Shown here: positions 7,226 through 15,954 of the stretch, piece by piece
Layout of the letters: every line of letters starts with the position of its first letter
Position numbering within the stretch: the first letter of the stretch is position 1
Assembly (NCBI RefSeq): GCF_003113895.1
Contig: NZ_BDUD01000001.1
Coordinates: forward strand, 803,388 to 867,387
DNA from: Nostoc commune NIES-4072
GTDB taxonomy: Bacteria; Cyanobacteriota; Cyanobacteriia; Cyanobacteriales; Nostocaceae
Length of the DNA: 64,000 bases
Reading direction: 5' to 3'
Notes under the pieces: generated by a model
What the model saw: only the letters and a program-made list of their open reading frames with translations
Told to the model about the DNA's origin: nothing
Databases searched by the model: none
Program-made: the position numbers and the translations under genes

Positions 7226-7885
7226 ATGGCAAAAATTTTCCCAGTTCATCCGGATAATCCTCAAGTTCGCCGAATAGAGGAAATAAAGTCGGCGCTTTCT
7301 AGTGGCGCAGTCATGCTTTACCCTACTGATACAGTTTATGCGATCGGTTGTGATTTGAATGCCAAGTCGGCGGTAGAACGAGTGCGGCAAATTAAACAGC
7401 TAGCAAATGATAAACCACTGACATTTTTATGTCCCTCGCTTTCAAATGTGGCAACTTATGCCTTCGTAAGTGACACAGCCTATCGGATTATGAAACGCCT
7501 GATTCCAGGGCCATACACGTTTTTGCTCCCAGCGACTAAATTAGTACCGCGATTGGTGCAAAGCCCCAAGCGGAAAAGTACTGGAATTAGAGTACCAAAC
7601 CATACTGTGTGTTTGGAACTGCTGGCAGCGTTGGGCAATCCGATTATTTCAACTTCAGCACATCTGCCACCAGATGAAGCAGATAATGGCATGATTCGGA
7701 TAGATCCAGAAATTGTTCAGTCGCGGGTAGAGCTATTTGACCGTTTGGATAAGTTGGTGGACATAATTGTAGACACTGGCGAAGAACCTACTTATGAAGT
7801 ATCTACCATCTTGGATATGACCGGAGACGAAGCAGCAATTATACGGAGGGGTTTAGGTTGGGAAGCAGCAGCAGCATGGGTATAA
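7226..7885 (+). CDS. L-threonylcarbamoyladenylate synthase family (YrdC/Sua5/YciO type)
   Basis: 219 aa. The YrdC fold is shown by [15 protein letters not shown] near residues 29-43, by KPLTFLC in the ATP/Thr pocket, by [10 protein letters not shown], by GIRVPNH and by NPIISTSAH. Family members make threonylcarbamoyl-AMP for the t6A37 tRNA modification together with TsaB, TsaD and TsaE. YciO-like paralogues are close relatives and cannot be excluded; there is no Sua5 C-terminal extension. The ATG follows a C-rich repeat tract, so its promoter lies in or beyond the repeat region shared with larC. Confidence 0.85.
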   Translation: MAKIFPVHPDNPQVRRIEEIKSALSSGAVMLYPTDTVYAIGCDLNAKSAVERVRQIKQLANDKPLTFLCPSLSNVATYAFVSDTAYRIMKRLIPGPYTFLLPATKLVPRLVQSPKRKSTGIRVPNHTVCLELLAALGNPIISTSAHLPPDEADNGMIRIDPEIVQSRVELFDRLDKLVDIIVDTGEEPTYEVSTILDMTGDEAAIIRRGLGWEAAAAWV

Positions 7886-8277
7886 AAATTACACTTCACA
7901 GGCGCACCTCTCCGTTTCGGAAATTGTGATAAAAGCGACTCCAGTTTTTAAATTGTCATATTTTAAGGCGATGTCTACGATGGGCACAGATGCAATAACA
8001 GAATGGTGGCAACAGTTGCTACAGCAAGGGATTTGACAACTTTGAGAAAACGGCGGGTACTTGTGTCCTAGCGTCAATGTGGTGGCTTGTGAAAAAACCG
8101 ACACATTTCCATAACTGTAACTCTCTCGTATTTCCTACAGTTTTATATATGAGCTTTAGATGTGAGCATTACATGCGGCAAGCCTTGATGGATGAATGCC
8201 TAAAGATTCGTAAGCCAAGGCCGGCCTTGATTGCTGTGTCTGCGTTGTAATTACGGTGCAATACTACTGGAAAAGTC
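7886..8277. other. Intergenic, upstream of the HetZ-family gene
   Basis: 392 bp without a supported gene. The minus-strand frame here has no recognisable content. The distal ~170 bp probably hold the promoter of the gene at 8278, but no clear motif was recognised. Confidence 0.5.
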
Positions 8278-9498
8278 ATGAAATCTAACGTCGTTAATCT
8301 ACCAAACTCTACACCCATTTTTGATAATCACCTTTCGACTGAAGAATTTTCAGACAGCAGCAGCGAAACCTTGATTGAATTGCTATGTCAGGAAATGCAA
8401 GCGCAAGTAAAAGCAACACCCAAGTGTGTAGAAGCTTTAGCAAACCGTATAGCCGTAGAAGTAGAACGCATTTGCGATAAAAGCTCCCGTATCCAAACAT
8501 CTGGGGAAATCAAATCCTGGCAGATTACGTTGGGAAGGCATCGGATGCACAAGTGCTTACGTTACTACCAACTAGGTTCAAAACAAGGGCGGGTGGAATT
8601 ACATAGCAATTTGGGTGCTATGGTTTACCGGCATGTAACTGTATCCGGCTCTGAGTTGGGTTTTGAGGCTCGTTACAGCCTGATTGAAGATTTTTTACAA
8701 GCATTTTATATCGAAGCTATCAAAGCTTTCCGCAGAGAAAACGAACTACCTAATGATCATACGCCGCGTACTCAGCTGCAATTAGCTGAATATATGGCAT
8801 TTACAGAGCAGTATGCCAAACGCCGGATCAATTTACCTGGTGGTGCAAATCAGCAATTGATTATCTTGCGGGCCCAAGGTTTTGCTCGTCGTCAGCCGCA
8901 AGAAACTACCGTGGATATTGAAATGGCGGTAGAGTCTGCTAAGGGTGAAGAAGCAGAATCTTACCAGCGTAACTCGGCGGTGCAACAGCTGCGATCGCAA
9001 ATGATAGCCCAAACTAATTTCGATCCATCAGAAGAGTCAGAACGCGATCGCGTCATCACTGAATTGATGAAATACCTGGATTCTCAAGGTCAATCTGACT
9101 GTATGAACTACCTCAGTTTGAAACTTCAAGACCTCTCAGCCCCAGAAATTGACCAAATTCTCGGTTTAACTAGCCGTCAGCGCGATTATCTCCAACAACG
9201 GTTTAAATACCACGTAGAAAAGTTTGCCAAACAGCACCACTGGCAATTGGTACATCAATGGTTAGGTGCGGGTTTAGAGCAAAAATTGGGTTTATCTTCT
9301 CAGCAGTGGGAAATCTTTGTGAATCAACTAACAGAACAGCAACAGCAAATATTAGAGTTAAAAACTGCACGGGAAAATGACGTTGCGATCGCTAAAACCA
9401 TCAAATGCACCCCCAAACAGTTACAAAAGCGCTGGACTCAACTTTTAGAACTAGCATGGTCTATTCGCAATGGTCATACTGAGGCACAGACAGGTTGA
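8278..9498 (+). CDS. HetZ-family heterocyst differentiation regulator (HTH protein)
   Basis: 406 aa. The sequence resembles HetZ in length and in blocks such as HRMHKCLRYYQLGS, GRVELHSNLGAMVYRHV, RTQLQLAEYMAFTEQYAKRR, LIILRAQGFARRQP and LTSRQRDYLQQRFKYH. The C-terminal half (about 270-395) looks like tandem sigma-like helix-turn-helix regions. HetZ acts early in heterocyst differentiation. In Anabaena hetZ is followed by patU genes; here the next gene is an orphan antitoxin, so this may be a HetZ paralogue. DNA binding and a role in differentiation are inferred from the family. Confidence 0.65.
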   Translation: MKSNVVNLPNSTPIFDNHLSTEEFSDSSSETLIELLCQEMQAQVKATPKCVEALANRIAVEVERICDKSSRIQTSGEIKSWQITLGRHRMHKCLRYYQLGSKQGRVELHSNLGAMVYRHVTVSGSELGFEARYSLIEDFLQAFYIEAIKAFRRENELPNDHTPRTQLQLAEYMAFTEQYAKRRINLPGGANQQLIILRAQGFARRQPQETTVDIEMAVESAKGEEAESYQRNSAVQQLRSQMIAQTNFDPSEESERDRVITELMKYLDSQGQSDCMNYLSLKLQDLSAPEIDQILGLTSRQRDYLQQRFKYHVEKFAKQHHWQLVHQWLGAGLEQKLGLSSQQWEIFVNQLTEQQQQILELKTARENDVAIAKTIKCTPKQLQKRWTQLLELAWSIRNGHTEAQTG

Positions 9499-9614
9499 AG
9501 TCAAAACGAAATAACTAAAATTCATCCAAACTAAATTCCAGTTATTAGAAATGTTGTTATAGATATGGCGGTTTCAGGGTGTAATAATTAAAGTAAATAA
9601 AATCATAGAAGACC

Positions 9615-9863
9615 ATGAACCCAGTATTTCCCCAACTCTCTAGTCTTTCGAGAGCGGAAAAACTTCAACTGGTAAAAGATTTATGGGATGAGATTGCCGC
9701 TATACTAGCAACACTCCCAGTTTTAGATTGGCAGAAAAAAGAGCTAGGCGATCGTAAAGCCGAATATCAACAAAACCCAGCCATTGGTAGCAGTTGGGAA
9801 GATGTAATACCAATTCACAATGGGCTACGCCCCGCTACGCTAACGCAAGTCGCAATGGGCTAA
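9615..9863 (+). CDS. Orphan addiction-module antitoxin-like protein with repeat-derived C-terminus
   Basis: 82 aa. Residues about 6-30 (LSSLSRAEKLQLVKDLWDEIA) and the later WQKKELGDRKAEYQQNP and SSWEDV match the putative addiction module component family (unstable antitoxin), normally 70-75 aa. After SSWEDV the frame continues into GLRPATLTQVAMG, encoded by a dispersed repeat (GGGCTACGCCCCGCTACGC) that appears again just downstream. The natural C-terminus was probably replaced. No RelE/ParE-like toxin follows, so the module is incomplete or decayed. Confidence 0.6.
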   Translation: MNPVFPQLSSLSRAEKLQLVKDLWDEIAAILATLPVLDWQKKELGDRKAEYQQNPAIGSSWEDVIPIHNGLRPATLTQVAMG

Positions 9864-10167
9864 CGCCCCGCTTCGCTAACGCAATTAAAAAACTTAGATG
9901 CAGCAAGGCTTTCAGGGTTTACATCAGCATCAAATTTTTCGTGAGTATATTCTTTTAACTATTATCTGAATTAGTAACTGATTGGCGAACCAAATTATTA
10001 ATACATTTGTATTTATTTAGTACAAGAGTACCAAATATTTCAGATTTTTTATCCATTAATCCAACCTTATTTAGTCAAAATCAAAAATTCATATTAAGCA
10101 ACTGACCTTTTTTTACTACTTCTGTGAAATCCTATAATAAGCAGGACTTTTGGCAGAGGGATTTAGG
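9864..10167. other. Intergenic, repeat then AT-rich
   Basis: It starts with a second copy of the GCCCCGCTTCGCTAACGC-type repeat, then turns AT-rich. Nothing else is recognised. Confidence 0.5.
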
Positions 10168-10644
10168 ATGGCTCTGACTCAAGGCGGACGGGCAAATAAG
10201 GCTGGGAATATTTTAGAAAGAAATGTAGAAGCAATTTTGACTGGGCATAATTATTTCCAAGTCGGAAACTATGTCTCAAAAGAATTTATTTTAAATGCTG
10301 CTTTATTGCCAAAACGTTATGGAAAAGAAATTTATATTGGAACTGGAATTTATCATACCGATCTGAAAGTTGATTTTTATGTTGTCGGCTCACCTGCAAT
10401 GCCATCTGGTTTAATTTTCGAGTGCAAATGGCAAGAAAGCCCCGGTTCGGTTGATGAAAAATTTCCTTACTTGAATATGAACATCCAGAACTATTACCCT
10501 GCACCAACTATTGTGATTTTAGGCGGTGAAGGTATGCGAGAAGGCGCAAGCAAATGGCTAAAAGCAAGAGTTAATGATAACCATAATTTATTAGCAGTTT
10601 ATAGTTTAGACAGATTCATTGCTTGGGCTAATAAAAATCTTTAA
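10168..10644 (+). CDS. PD-(D/E)XK restriction endonuclease-like protein
   Basis: 158 aa from the ATG at 10168, which has GAGGGA about 7 nt upstream; an in-frame TTG at 10150 is possible but has no ribosome site. The core KVDFYVVGSP followed by LIFECKWQE gives the D-x(n)-ECK signature of the PD-(D/E)XK nuclease fold. The N-terminal GRANKAGNILERNVE helix fits these small nucleases. The gene converges on a Dam-type methyltransferase and their 3' ends overlap by 17 bp, which supports a restriction-modification pair. The recognition sequence is unknown. An alternative role is a solitary DNA repair nuclease. Confidence 0.78.
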   Translation: MALTQGGRANKAGNILERNVEAILTGHNYFQVGNYVSKEFILNAALLPKRYGKEIYIGTGIYHTDLKVDFYVVGSPAMPSGLIFECKWQESPGSVDEKFPYLNMNIQNYYPAPTIVILGGEGMREGASKWLKARVNDNHNLLAVYSLDRFIAWANKNL

Positions 10645-11473
10645 AAGATGTAATTAGTAATTCGTAAATTATCCCTCTATTTTTGATGTTTGAGTTAATT
10701 GATCGGGCTGCTTTAATTTTGTAGGTTTCAAAATTAATATCAGTATAAATTTTTTGAATAAATTCGCTATCAGAATTACATACCATAACTTTGACACCAC
10801 GACTTGCTAACTCTGCACAAGTATCTCTCAAAAGTTCTTGGTCTTTTTTACTAAAACAATTCTGGCTATAAGCAGTAAAATAGCTAGTGTCGCTGATAGG
10901 ATGGTAGGGCGGATCAAAAAATACAAAGTCATCACTGCTATTTGCATGATTTAAGACTTCTGTAAAATCTGCTTGTTGAATTTCTGCATGAGAAAGGGCT
11001 TCTGAGGCTGCTTTTAATAAAACCTCAGAACAAATATTGGGATTTTCATATCTGCCTAATGGCACATTGAATTTACCCTGTGAATTAACTCGATAAAGAC
11101 CATTAAAACAAGTCTTATTAAGATAAATTATCCGAGCAGCTTTTTCTATGTCAGTACCACCAGAGTGGTTACGGATACTATAGTAATAATCTTTATTATG
11201 TCTGATTTTATGCTCTTTCAATATAGAAATTAATTCCTCAACATGATCTCTAACACAACAATAAGTGTTAATTAATTCGGCATTGATATCAGTTAAAACT
11301 GCTACTGTTGGTTGGAGATAGAAAAAAACAGCACCACCACCTAAAAATGGCTCATAGTAATTTTTATAACTTTTGGGAAAAAAAGGAATATATTGCTGTA
11401 TCAATCTACTTTTACCCCCTGCCCACTTCAAAAATGGACGCGGGCTAGTTTCCTTGGGGATTTGAATTACCAT
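10628..11473 (-). CDS. DNA adenine N6-methyltransferase (Dam/DpnM type)
   Basis: 281 aa, typical for the D12 class. The SAM-binding motif is FLKWAGGKSRL (about 14-24) and the catalytic motif is FFDPPY. YEPFLGGGAVFF and KTCFNGLYRVN are also family blocks. It methylates adenine N6, often in GATC or a related site. It is convergent with and overlaps the nuclease at 10168-10644. HIP1 sites (GCGATCGC) contain GATC and are abundant here, so a GATC methylase would mark them, but specificity cannot be read from the sequence. Confidence 0.9.
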   Translation of the reverse strand: MVIQIPKETSPRPFLKWAGGKSRLIQQYIPFFPKSYKNYYEPFLGGGAVFFYLQPTVAVLTDINAELINTYCCVRDHVEELISILKEHKIRHNKDYYYSIRNHSGGTDIEKAARIIYLNKTCFNGLYRVNSQGKFNVPLGRYENPNICSEVLLKAASEALSHAEIQQADFTEVLNHANSSDDFVFFDPPYHPISDTSYFTAYSQNCFSKKDQELLRDTCAELASRGVKVMVCNSDSEFIQKIYTDINFETYKIKAARSINSNIKNRGIIYELLITSFKDFY

Positions 11474-11637
11474 TTACTTCCGATTTAACTGAAAATCATC
11501 GTGACTAAATAAAGCCAATATAACCGACGAAGTATATTTTATATTAACTGCTAATTTTTCAGCTGCATAGATTACAATTGAGTAGATAAAGCATATCAAA
11601 ACAAACGTAAGTATATAACAAGGCAGTTTACATTCAG

Positions 11638-11844
11638 ATGTTTGACGGATTTTGGGATAACGTCTTTCGCTACCCCCGGTACTTAATTAGTATCGTCTTA
11701 GGACTGTTTCTGAACACCTTTGCGCCGTTAGTGCCATTGTTGAAACGCCCAGTCACCTTGATTGCTATCTTGGGTTTCTTTGTGAGCGGCCTAGTCTTCC
11801 TTACTCTCACGCTACGCGCAATGCTGGGCTTGAGTACAATCTAG
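11638..11844 (+). CDS. DUF751 family small membrane protein
   Basis: 68 aa with two hydrophobic helices (about 16-34 and 40-62). The sequence MFDGFWDNVFRYPRYLISIV is characteristic of the DUF751 family, found in cyanobacteria and often just upstream of rbfA, as here (124 bp gap). It is predicted to sit in the plasma or thylakoid membrane. Its function is unknown. The conserved order with rbfA suggests co-transcription, but the spacer contains a repeat-like segment. Confidence 0.82.
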   Translation: MFDGFWDNVFRYPRYLISIVLGLFLNTFAPLVPLLKRPVTLIAILGFFVSGLVFLTLTLRAMLGLSTI

Positions 11845-11967
11845 ACTAGCGCTATATCGGGGCTGTGCCCTATAGACGGTAGCTTTTGGCGTTGCTTGCG
11901 CTAAGTACTGTCTACTTAACTTGCATGTATTTTTGTTGTACAACCTCTGTGAGGAGGCGAAATTTTT

Positions 11968-12384
11968 ATGGCTACAAATCGCCGGGTTTCCCGCGTTGCT
12001 GAATTGATCAAACGGGAAGTTAGCCAAATGCTGCTCAACGGCATCAAGGATGACCGTGTGGGTACAGGAATGGTAAGTGTTACTGATGTTGATGTTTCCG
12101 GCGATCTCCAACACGCCAAAATCTACGTCAGTATCTATGGTACAGATGAAGCTAAAGCAGAAACAATGGCAGGCTTAAAGTCGGCCACAGGTTACGTCCG
12201 CAGTGAACTTGGGGCGCGGGTAAGGCTACGTCGTACACCAGAGGTGCTGTTTCTCGAAGATCGCTCTATAGAACGCGGTAATAAAGTATTGGCACTACTA
12301 AACCAACTTAACCATCAGCGTCCCCCAGAAATGGTAACAGTAGAAGACAGCACCGATCAAGATGATGAATCATTTGATGAATGA
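11968..12384 (+). CDS. rbfA: Ribosome-binding factor A
   Basis: 138 aa. It begins [20 protein letters not shown] and continues with [37 protein letters not shown] and an acidic tail, all standard for RbfA. It has the KH-like fold and acts in 30S subunit maturation and cold adaptation by binding near the 5' end of 16S rRNA. GAGGAGG-like sequence (tgtGAGGAGGcg) precedes the ATG, a strong ribosome site. An intrinsic terminator lies at 12446. Confidence 0.96.
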   Translation: MATNRRVSRVAELIKREVSQMLLNGIKDDRVGTGMVSVTDVDVSGDLQHAKIYVSIYGTDEAKAETMAGLKSATGYVRSELGARVRLRRTPEVLFLEDRSIERGNKVLALLNQLNHQRPPEMVTVEDSTDQDDESFDE

Positions 12385-12445
12385 GTAACTGAAGTAACAA
12401 TGTAACTTCAGAACAATTAATCTCAGCAAATCCGCCAAACAATTT

Positions 12446-12474
12446 ACAGACGTGACCAAATCGCGTCTGTTTTA
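12446..12474 (+). terminator. Intrinsic terminator after rbfA
   Basis: Stem ACAGACGTG/CGCGTCTGT (one G-U pair) with a 7-nt loop, followed by TTTT, 61 nt after the rbfA stop. Confidence 0.75.
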
Positions 12475-13314
12475 ATATGACCATAATCTACTTCAGGAAT
12501 CGGTAGTTGCATATATACGTTTTTTGCTAGTCTTGGCTTTCGTCCTTACTCTACTATTCCTCTTTCGCTTTAGCCCCAATACCTTTTGGTTAAGCAATTT
12601 CTTCTTGATTGAGGTAGTTTATTGAAGCAAGGGGAGAAGAGAAGAATTACTGAACAATAACTCTCTTTCCTCCCATCCCTCCCCTGTCCCCTGCAATTGG
12701 AAGTGCTTTACTCCCCCCTTCTACAGATGTTTATCCAATAAAAACTATGTAACACTAGTGTTGAAATTAACCAATAAATTACGGTTATATTTAAGAAATT
12801 GTTAACAGATGCTGGGGTAAAAGCCTTCGTAAGTTACTTTAGCCGTTATGTTTTGCAACACTTTATACCCTAGTATCTGACAAATATTCTTGTGTTGTTT
12901 ACCCTTAGATAAATACCAGCAGTTCTAAATCTGGTTATAAGGTGATTGTTTAATATGTAAGCGATGCTGCGGCAGCCATCGCCTACGCGCTCTAAACCTC
13001 TGGAAACCGCAAAATCTTGCCTAAATACAGTACTGGCAAGATTTTCAGACTTGTTGCATAAAAACTATACAGCCGCTATAGCAGGTTAAGTTAACTACTC
13101 GGAATTTTTTTTGTAAAGCGTATTCTCGATAAATGTCAGGATTTGTTGACTTTCTTAACATTTCTTGAGATAATTTCAGGATATGTAGCGTCAAAATAGA
13201 AATAGTTCCGTATAGCAAACTACAAAATCCTAGCCACAAGTCTAATTTCTGTAATGTTTGTTCCTAATTATTAAGGGGAACACTATCGTAAGTGTTAATT
13301 TGTGAGTAAAAAAC
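12475..13314. other. Long intergenic region
   Basis: About 840 bp with no supported gene. It holds a pyrimidine-rich CTCCCATCCCTCCCC tract, a GCGATGCTGCGGCAGCCATCGC inverted repeat at about 12961-12982 and AT-rich sequence leading to the DUF4327 gene. The minus-strand frame at 13045-13239 has no family features. Confidence 0.5.
13279..13296. promoter_or_regulatory. Inverted repeat upstream of the DUF4327 gene
   Basis: AACACT and AGTGTT separated by 6 nt, ending 18 nt before the ATG at 13315. It could be an operator half-site pair or an RNA hairpin over the translation start region. Confidence 0.35.
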
Positions 13315-13551
13315 ATGAGTGTAAATACGGTGCCTTCTATCAATTACTACTCTCTTGACCTGATTCAAGACGAAGCACGCCGACTGGTGCAAAAGGGAAT
13401 GATTAGCCGACAACAGCCAATATATACCCTCTGCCAATACATTCCAGCGAGAGAGTGGGTTTGTGTTGAATGCGAATTAGAGAAATGTGACTTTTTGTTA
13501 CGCGATCGCATTGGCGACCTAATTGGTCGTGAAGAGTGGGACAACGACTAA
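13315..13551 (+). CDS. DUF4327 family protein
   Basis: 78 aa. The stretches YSLDLIQDEARRLVQKG, RQQPIYTLCQYIPAREW and LLRDRIGDLIGREEWDND match the cyanobacterial DUF4327 family nearly end to end. It is soluble and has a CVECELEKC cluster with three cysteines. No function is known. It is a single gene with long spacers on both sides and an inverted repeat just upstream. Confidence 0.88.
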   Translation: MSVNTVPSINYYSLDLIQDEARRLVQKGMISRQQPIYTLCQYIPAREWVCVECELEKCDFLLRDRIGDLIGREEWDND

Positions 13552-14071
13552 TTAATGTTTGATTTCAAATTTGGGATTGGGGGTTCATTTTCGATGTGTG
13601 GATGTCACTATCAACAATCTGACGTCCAATCTGGGGGATAATCTCTGGTTTTTGGTGAGCATTGCCCCATATAGAATCTTGCGTTTTTCATTAACCTAGA
13701 AGCAGTGGAGTCTGAATTTATACAACTTTTCAAGTTAAAGAAGGCATCAGAATCATTTGTTGTGTATATCTGGTGCTACAGCTTGATTCTAGTAGGTAGA
13801 TTCTGTGAGGTTCCTATATTTATCTAATAGGTAAATGTAGGAACTTCACCTTGGACTCGTAATTATTGCATCGCTTTCCTAAAGTAAACGATAGTCTGCT
13901 TACTGTTCAAACCCGAAATCCATCTTGAAAAGTTTGCTAAGTTGGGCTAACCGTCACCAGTTGCGACACTAGAGAGCAACCCCACAAGCTACTGGCTCGA
14001 TTTTCGCAAAATCCAAAATTTGTATAGTATTTTTTTTAATCACGAAAAGCATAGAAAAATCATACGAACTA
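13552..14071. other. Intergenic region with a long hairpin at 13810-13844
   Basis: 520 bp without a gene. The one clear structure is a 15-bp stem with two G-U pairs (GTTCCTATATTTATC against GGTAAATGTAGGAAC) around the loop TAATA. There is no T-run. It may be a structured RNA element or a repeat. Confidence 0.5.
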
Positions 14072-14425
14072 TTATCCTACTTGCTCTAAGTAATTATTAA
14101 TGTCTTCAATGATGCGAGTAAGTTCAGCTTCAGTAGTTAAGCGGATGTTGACGTTGCGGACAGTCAGCAAAACTTTGGCTGCGAAGGGTGTTGGCCAGAT
14201 ATTAGGATTACAAAAAATTTCTAAAAATACTTCACCTGTATAACGATATTCCAAGGGAGGCTGGGGAGTTACTTTACCACCGCCAGGAGTGGGTTTAGCG
14301 GCGACAGCTTTCAAACGCTCCATCAATTGATCTGTTGCTGCTTTTAATTCTCGTCCTGCTTGGGGTGAAAAACTGAAGGAGACAGAACCTTCAATTAGGT
14401 TCAAGGTTAGAGGAATTGAAGACAT
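14072..14425 (-). CDS. Conserved-looking hypothetical protein, 117 aa
   Basis: 117 aa, soluble. It starts MSSIPLTLNLIEGSVSFSFS, has a Pro/Gly-rich linker around 44-57 (AKPTPGGGKVTPQPP) and ends in an amphipathic helix (TEAELTRIIEDINNYLEQV). I do not recognise a named family. Codon use and composition match the neighbours, and the reading frame is well formed from a strong start, so it is probably real. It is not in an operon: the SDR gene upstream is on the same strand, but 174 bp away and of different base composition. Confidence 0.6.
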   Translation of the reverse strand: MSSIPLTLNLIEGSVSFSFSPQAGRELKAATDQLMERLKAVAAKPTPGGGKVTPQPPLEYRYTGEVFLEIFCNPNIWPTPFAAKVLLTVRNVNIRLTTEAELTRIIEDINNYLEQVG

Positions 14426-14599
14426 TTTTTATTAAAACTTCTTGATAAGTACTAATATTACCGGAAAAAGAGACAAAGCCGCCGAGAGCGACGGTGGCGA
14501 ACTCCAATTTTTCGAGGATGCGCCCCAGCCTTAGCGCTGGCATCGTCGTCGAGAGATTTGCATAATCGGACTTTTCTTGGTTTTGGTTTGGTTGCCGAA

Positions 14600-15346
14600 T
14601 CAGGCTGCGAAGCCGCCATCAATTTTCAGGTTCGCACCGGTGACAAAACTCGCTTCCGCACTGGCGAGATAAGAAACCATGTCGGCGACTTCTTCGCTTC
14701 GTCCATAACGCTGGAGGGCGGTGATGCTTTTCATCCTGTCGGCAAAAGTACCGTCCGCCGGGTTCATGTCGGTGTCAATCGGGCCGGGTTGGATGTTGTT
14801 CACGGTGATGCCACGAGGGCCGAGATCGCGGGCAAGACCGCGCGTGAAGCTAGCAATTGCACCCTTGGTCAAAGCATAGACGGAGCCGCCAGCAATAGGC
14901 ATGATGTCACTGTTGACACTGCCGATCATGATGATCCGTCCACCCTCGCCCATGTGGCGAACAGCCTCTTGAGTTGCCACAAACACACCCTTAACGTTAA
15001 CCGCTATGAGTCGATCAAAATCATCCAGTGAGAACTCGTCGATTAAAGCGAAAGCACCGACCCCCGCGTTGTTTACGAGGATGTCAATACGACCAAAGGC
15101 TTTTACAGTCTCAGCTACAGCGTTTTTCACAGCTTCGACATTGGCACTGTCGGCGCGAAGAGCCAAGGCTTGTCCACCTGCGGCTTTGATAGCAAGCACT
15201 ACCTCGTCGGCTTTTTGTGGGGAGCTAGTGTAGGTAAGGGCGACAGTTGCACCATCATCTGCCAGACGTTTGGCGATCGCTGCCCCTAGACCGCGTGAGC
15301 CGCCTGTTACCAATGCCACCTTATCTGTAAGTTTTTTGGTACTCAT
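14600..15346 (-). CDS. SDR family oxidoreductase (FabG-like)
   Basis: 248 aa, classical short-chain dehydrogenase. It has TGGSRGLG at 15-22 for NADP(H) binding, NNAG near 92-95, an active-site Ser in IGSVNSD and YALTK with the catalytic Tyr and Lys. It ends in the usual GANLKIDGGFAA. It reduces a carbonyl with NAD(P)H; the substrate is unknown. Base composition is visibly more GC-rich than its AT-rich flanks, with many GCC/GCG/CGC codons, hinting at horizontal acquisition from a higher-GC bacterium. It is a single gene with no partner. Confidence 0.9.
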   Translation of the reverse strand: MSTKKLTDKVALVTGGSRGLGAAIAKRLADDGATVALTYTSSPQKADEVVLAIKAAGGQALALRADSANVEAVKNAVAETVKAFGRIDILVNNAGVGAFALIDEFSLDDFDRLIAVNVKGVFVATQEAVRHMGEGGRIIMIGSVNSDIMPIAGGSVYALTKGAIASFTRGLARDLGPRGITVNNIQPGPIDTDMNPADGTFADRMKSITALQRYGRSEEVADMVSYLASAEASFVTGANLKIDGGFAA

Positions 15347-15954
15347 AGTATTCGTGATTGAAACTTGTCGTCTAAAGAAAATTGACCATTGGAATTATAT
15401 TGCTCAAGTTCTGACTCAAACTCGTAAGATTATCAAATATTCACCCATCCCCTTGGTTTGTTGATTGCAGTTTAGGGAAGGGCAGGAGTACTAAGTGACT
15501 CTTGAGAGAAATTGGGGGATTGAACAAGAGGCAAAGGAGTAGGGGATATAGAAAAGAATTAGGATTCGACACTTTTTCGCTGTTGCTTAAAGGTAGTAAA
15601 TTAAACTCATTAGGCTCATCAACTTTCCTGAGTAAGTACAGCTTACTGATGGTTTTTATCATCTCTTTTGATGCAATTCGGTCTGACCTAACTAGATGCA
15701 TGAATAACAAATTTAATTAAAATATTTTTAGAATTAATGCTAAAAATATGCTGTTATCTGTAGAGGTATTATTAATACATATAAAGCTTGTAGCCGTTGT
15801 TAACTATAAATAATCTCAACAAAATGGGATAAAAGATAGAACCTATAGAGAGACTTAATTTTTACTGTGTAAGACTTTCATACATTTGATTAGTGTCTAT
15901 TTATGTTTTAAGTTTTACATTAGAAGTCATAGAACTTGATGTAATAAATTATCT
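15347..15954. other. Intergenic between the SDR and CDF genes
   Basis: About 600 bp. Short frames on both strands overlap each other and show no family features. The last 250 bp before the CDF gene are AT-rich and probably contain its promoter. Confidence 0.5.

Noticed and set aside
6978..7390. Several frames of Gly-Ile-Gly-His and Met-Pro-Asn-Ala-Gln-Cys-Pro repeats
   Set aside because: They are translations of the heptamer tandem array and C-rich tract in all frames, not proteins.
13045..13239. 64-aa minus-strand frame before DUF4327
   Set aside because: No family features and no ribosome site; it lies in AT-rich promoter-like sequence.
15441..15720. Overlapping frames on both strands
   Set aside because: They shadow each other, with no motif or good start; treated as intergenic.
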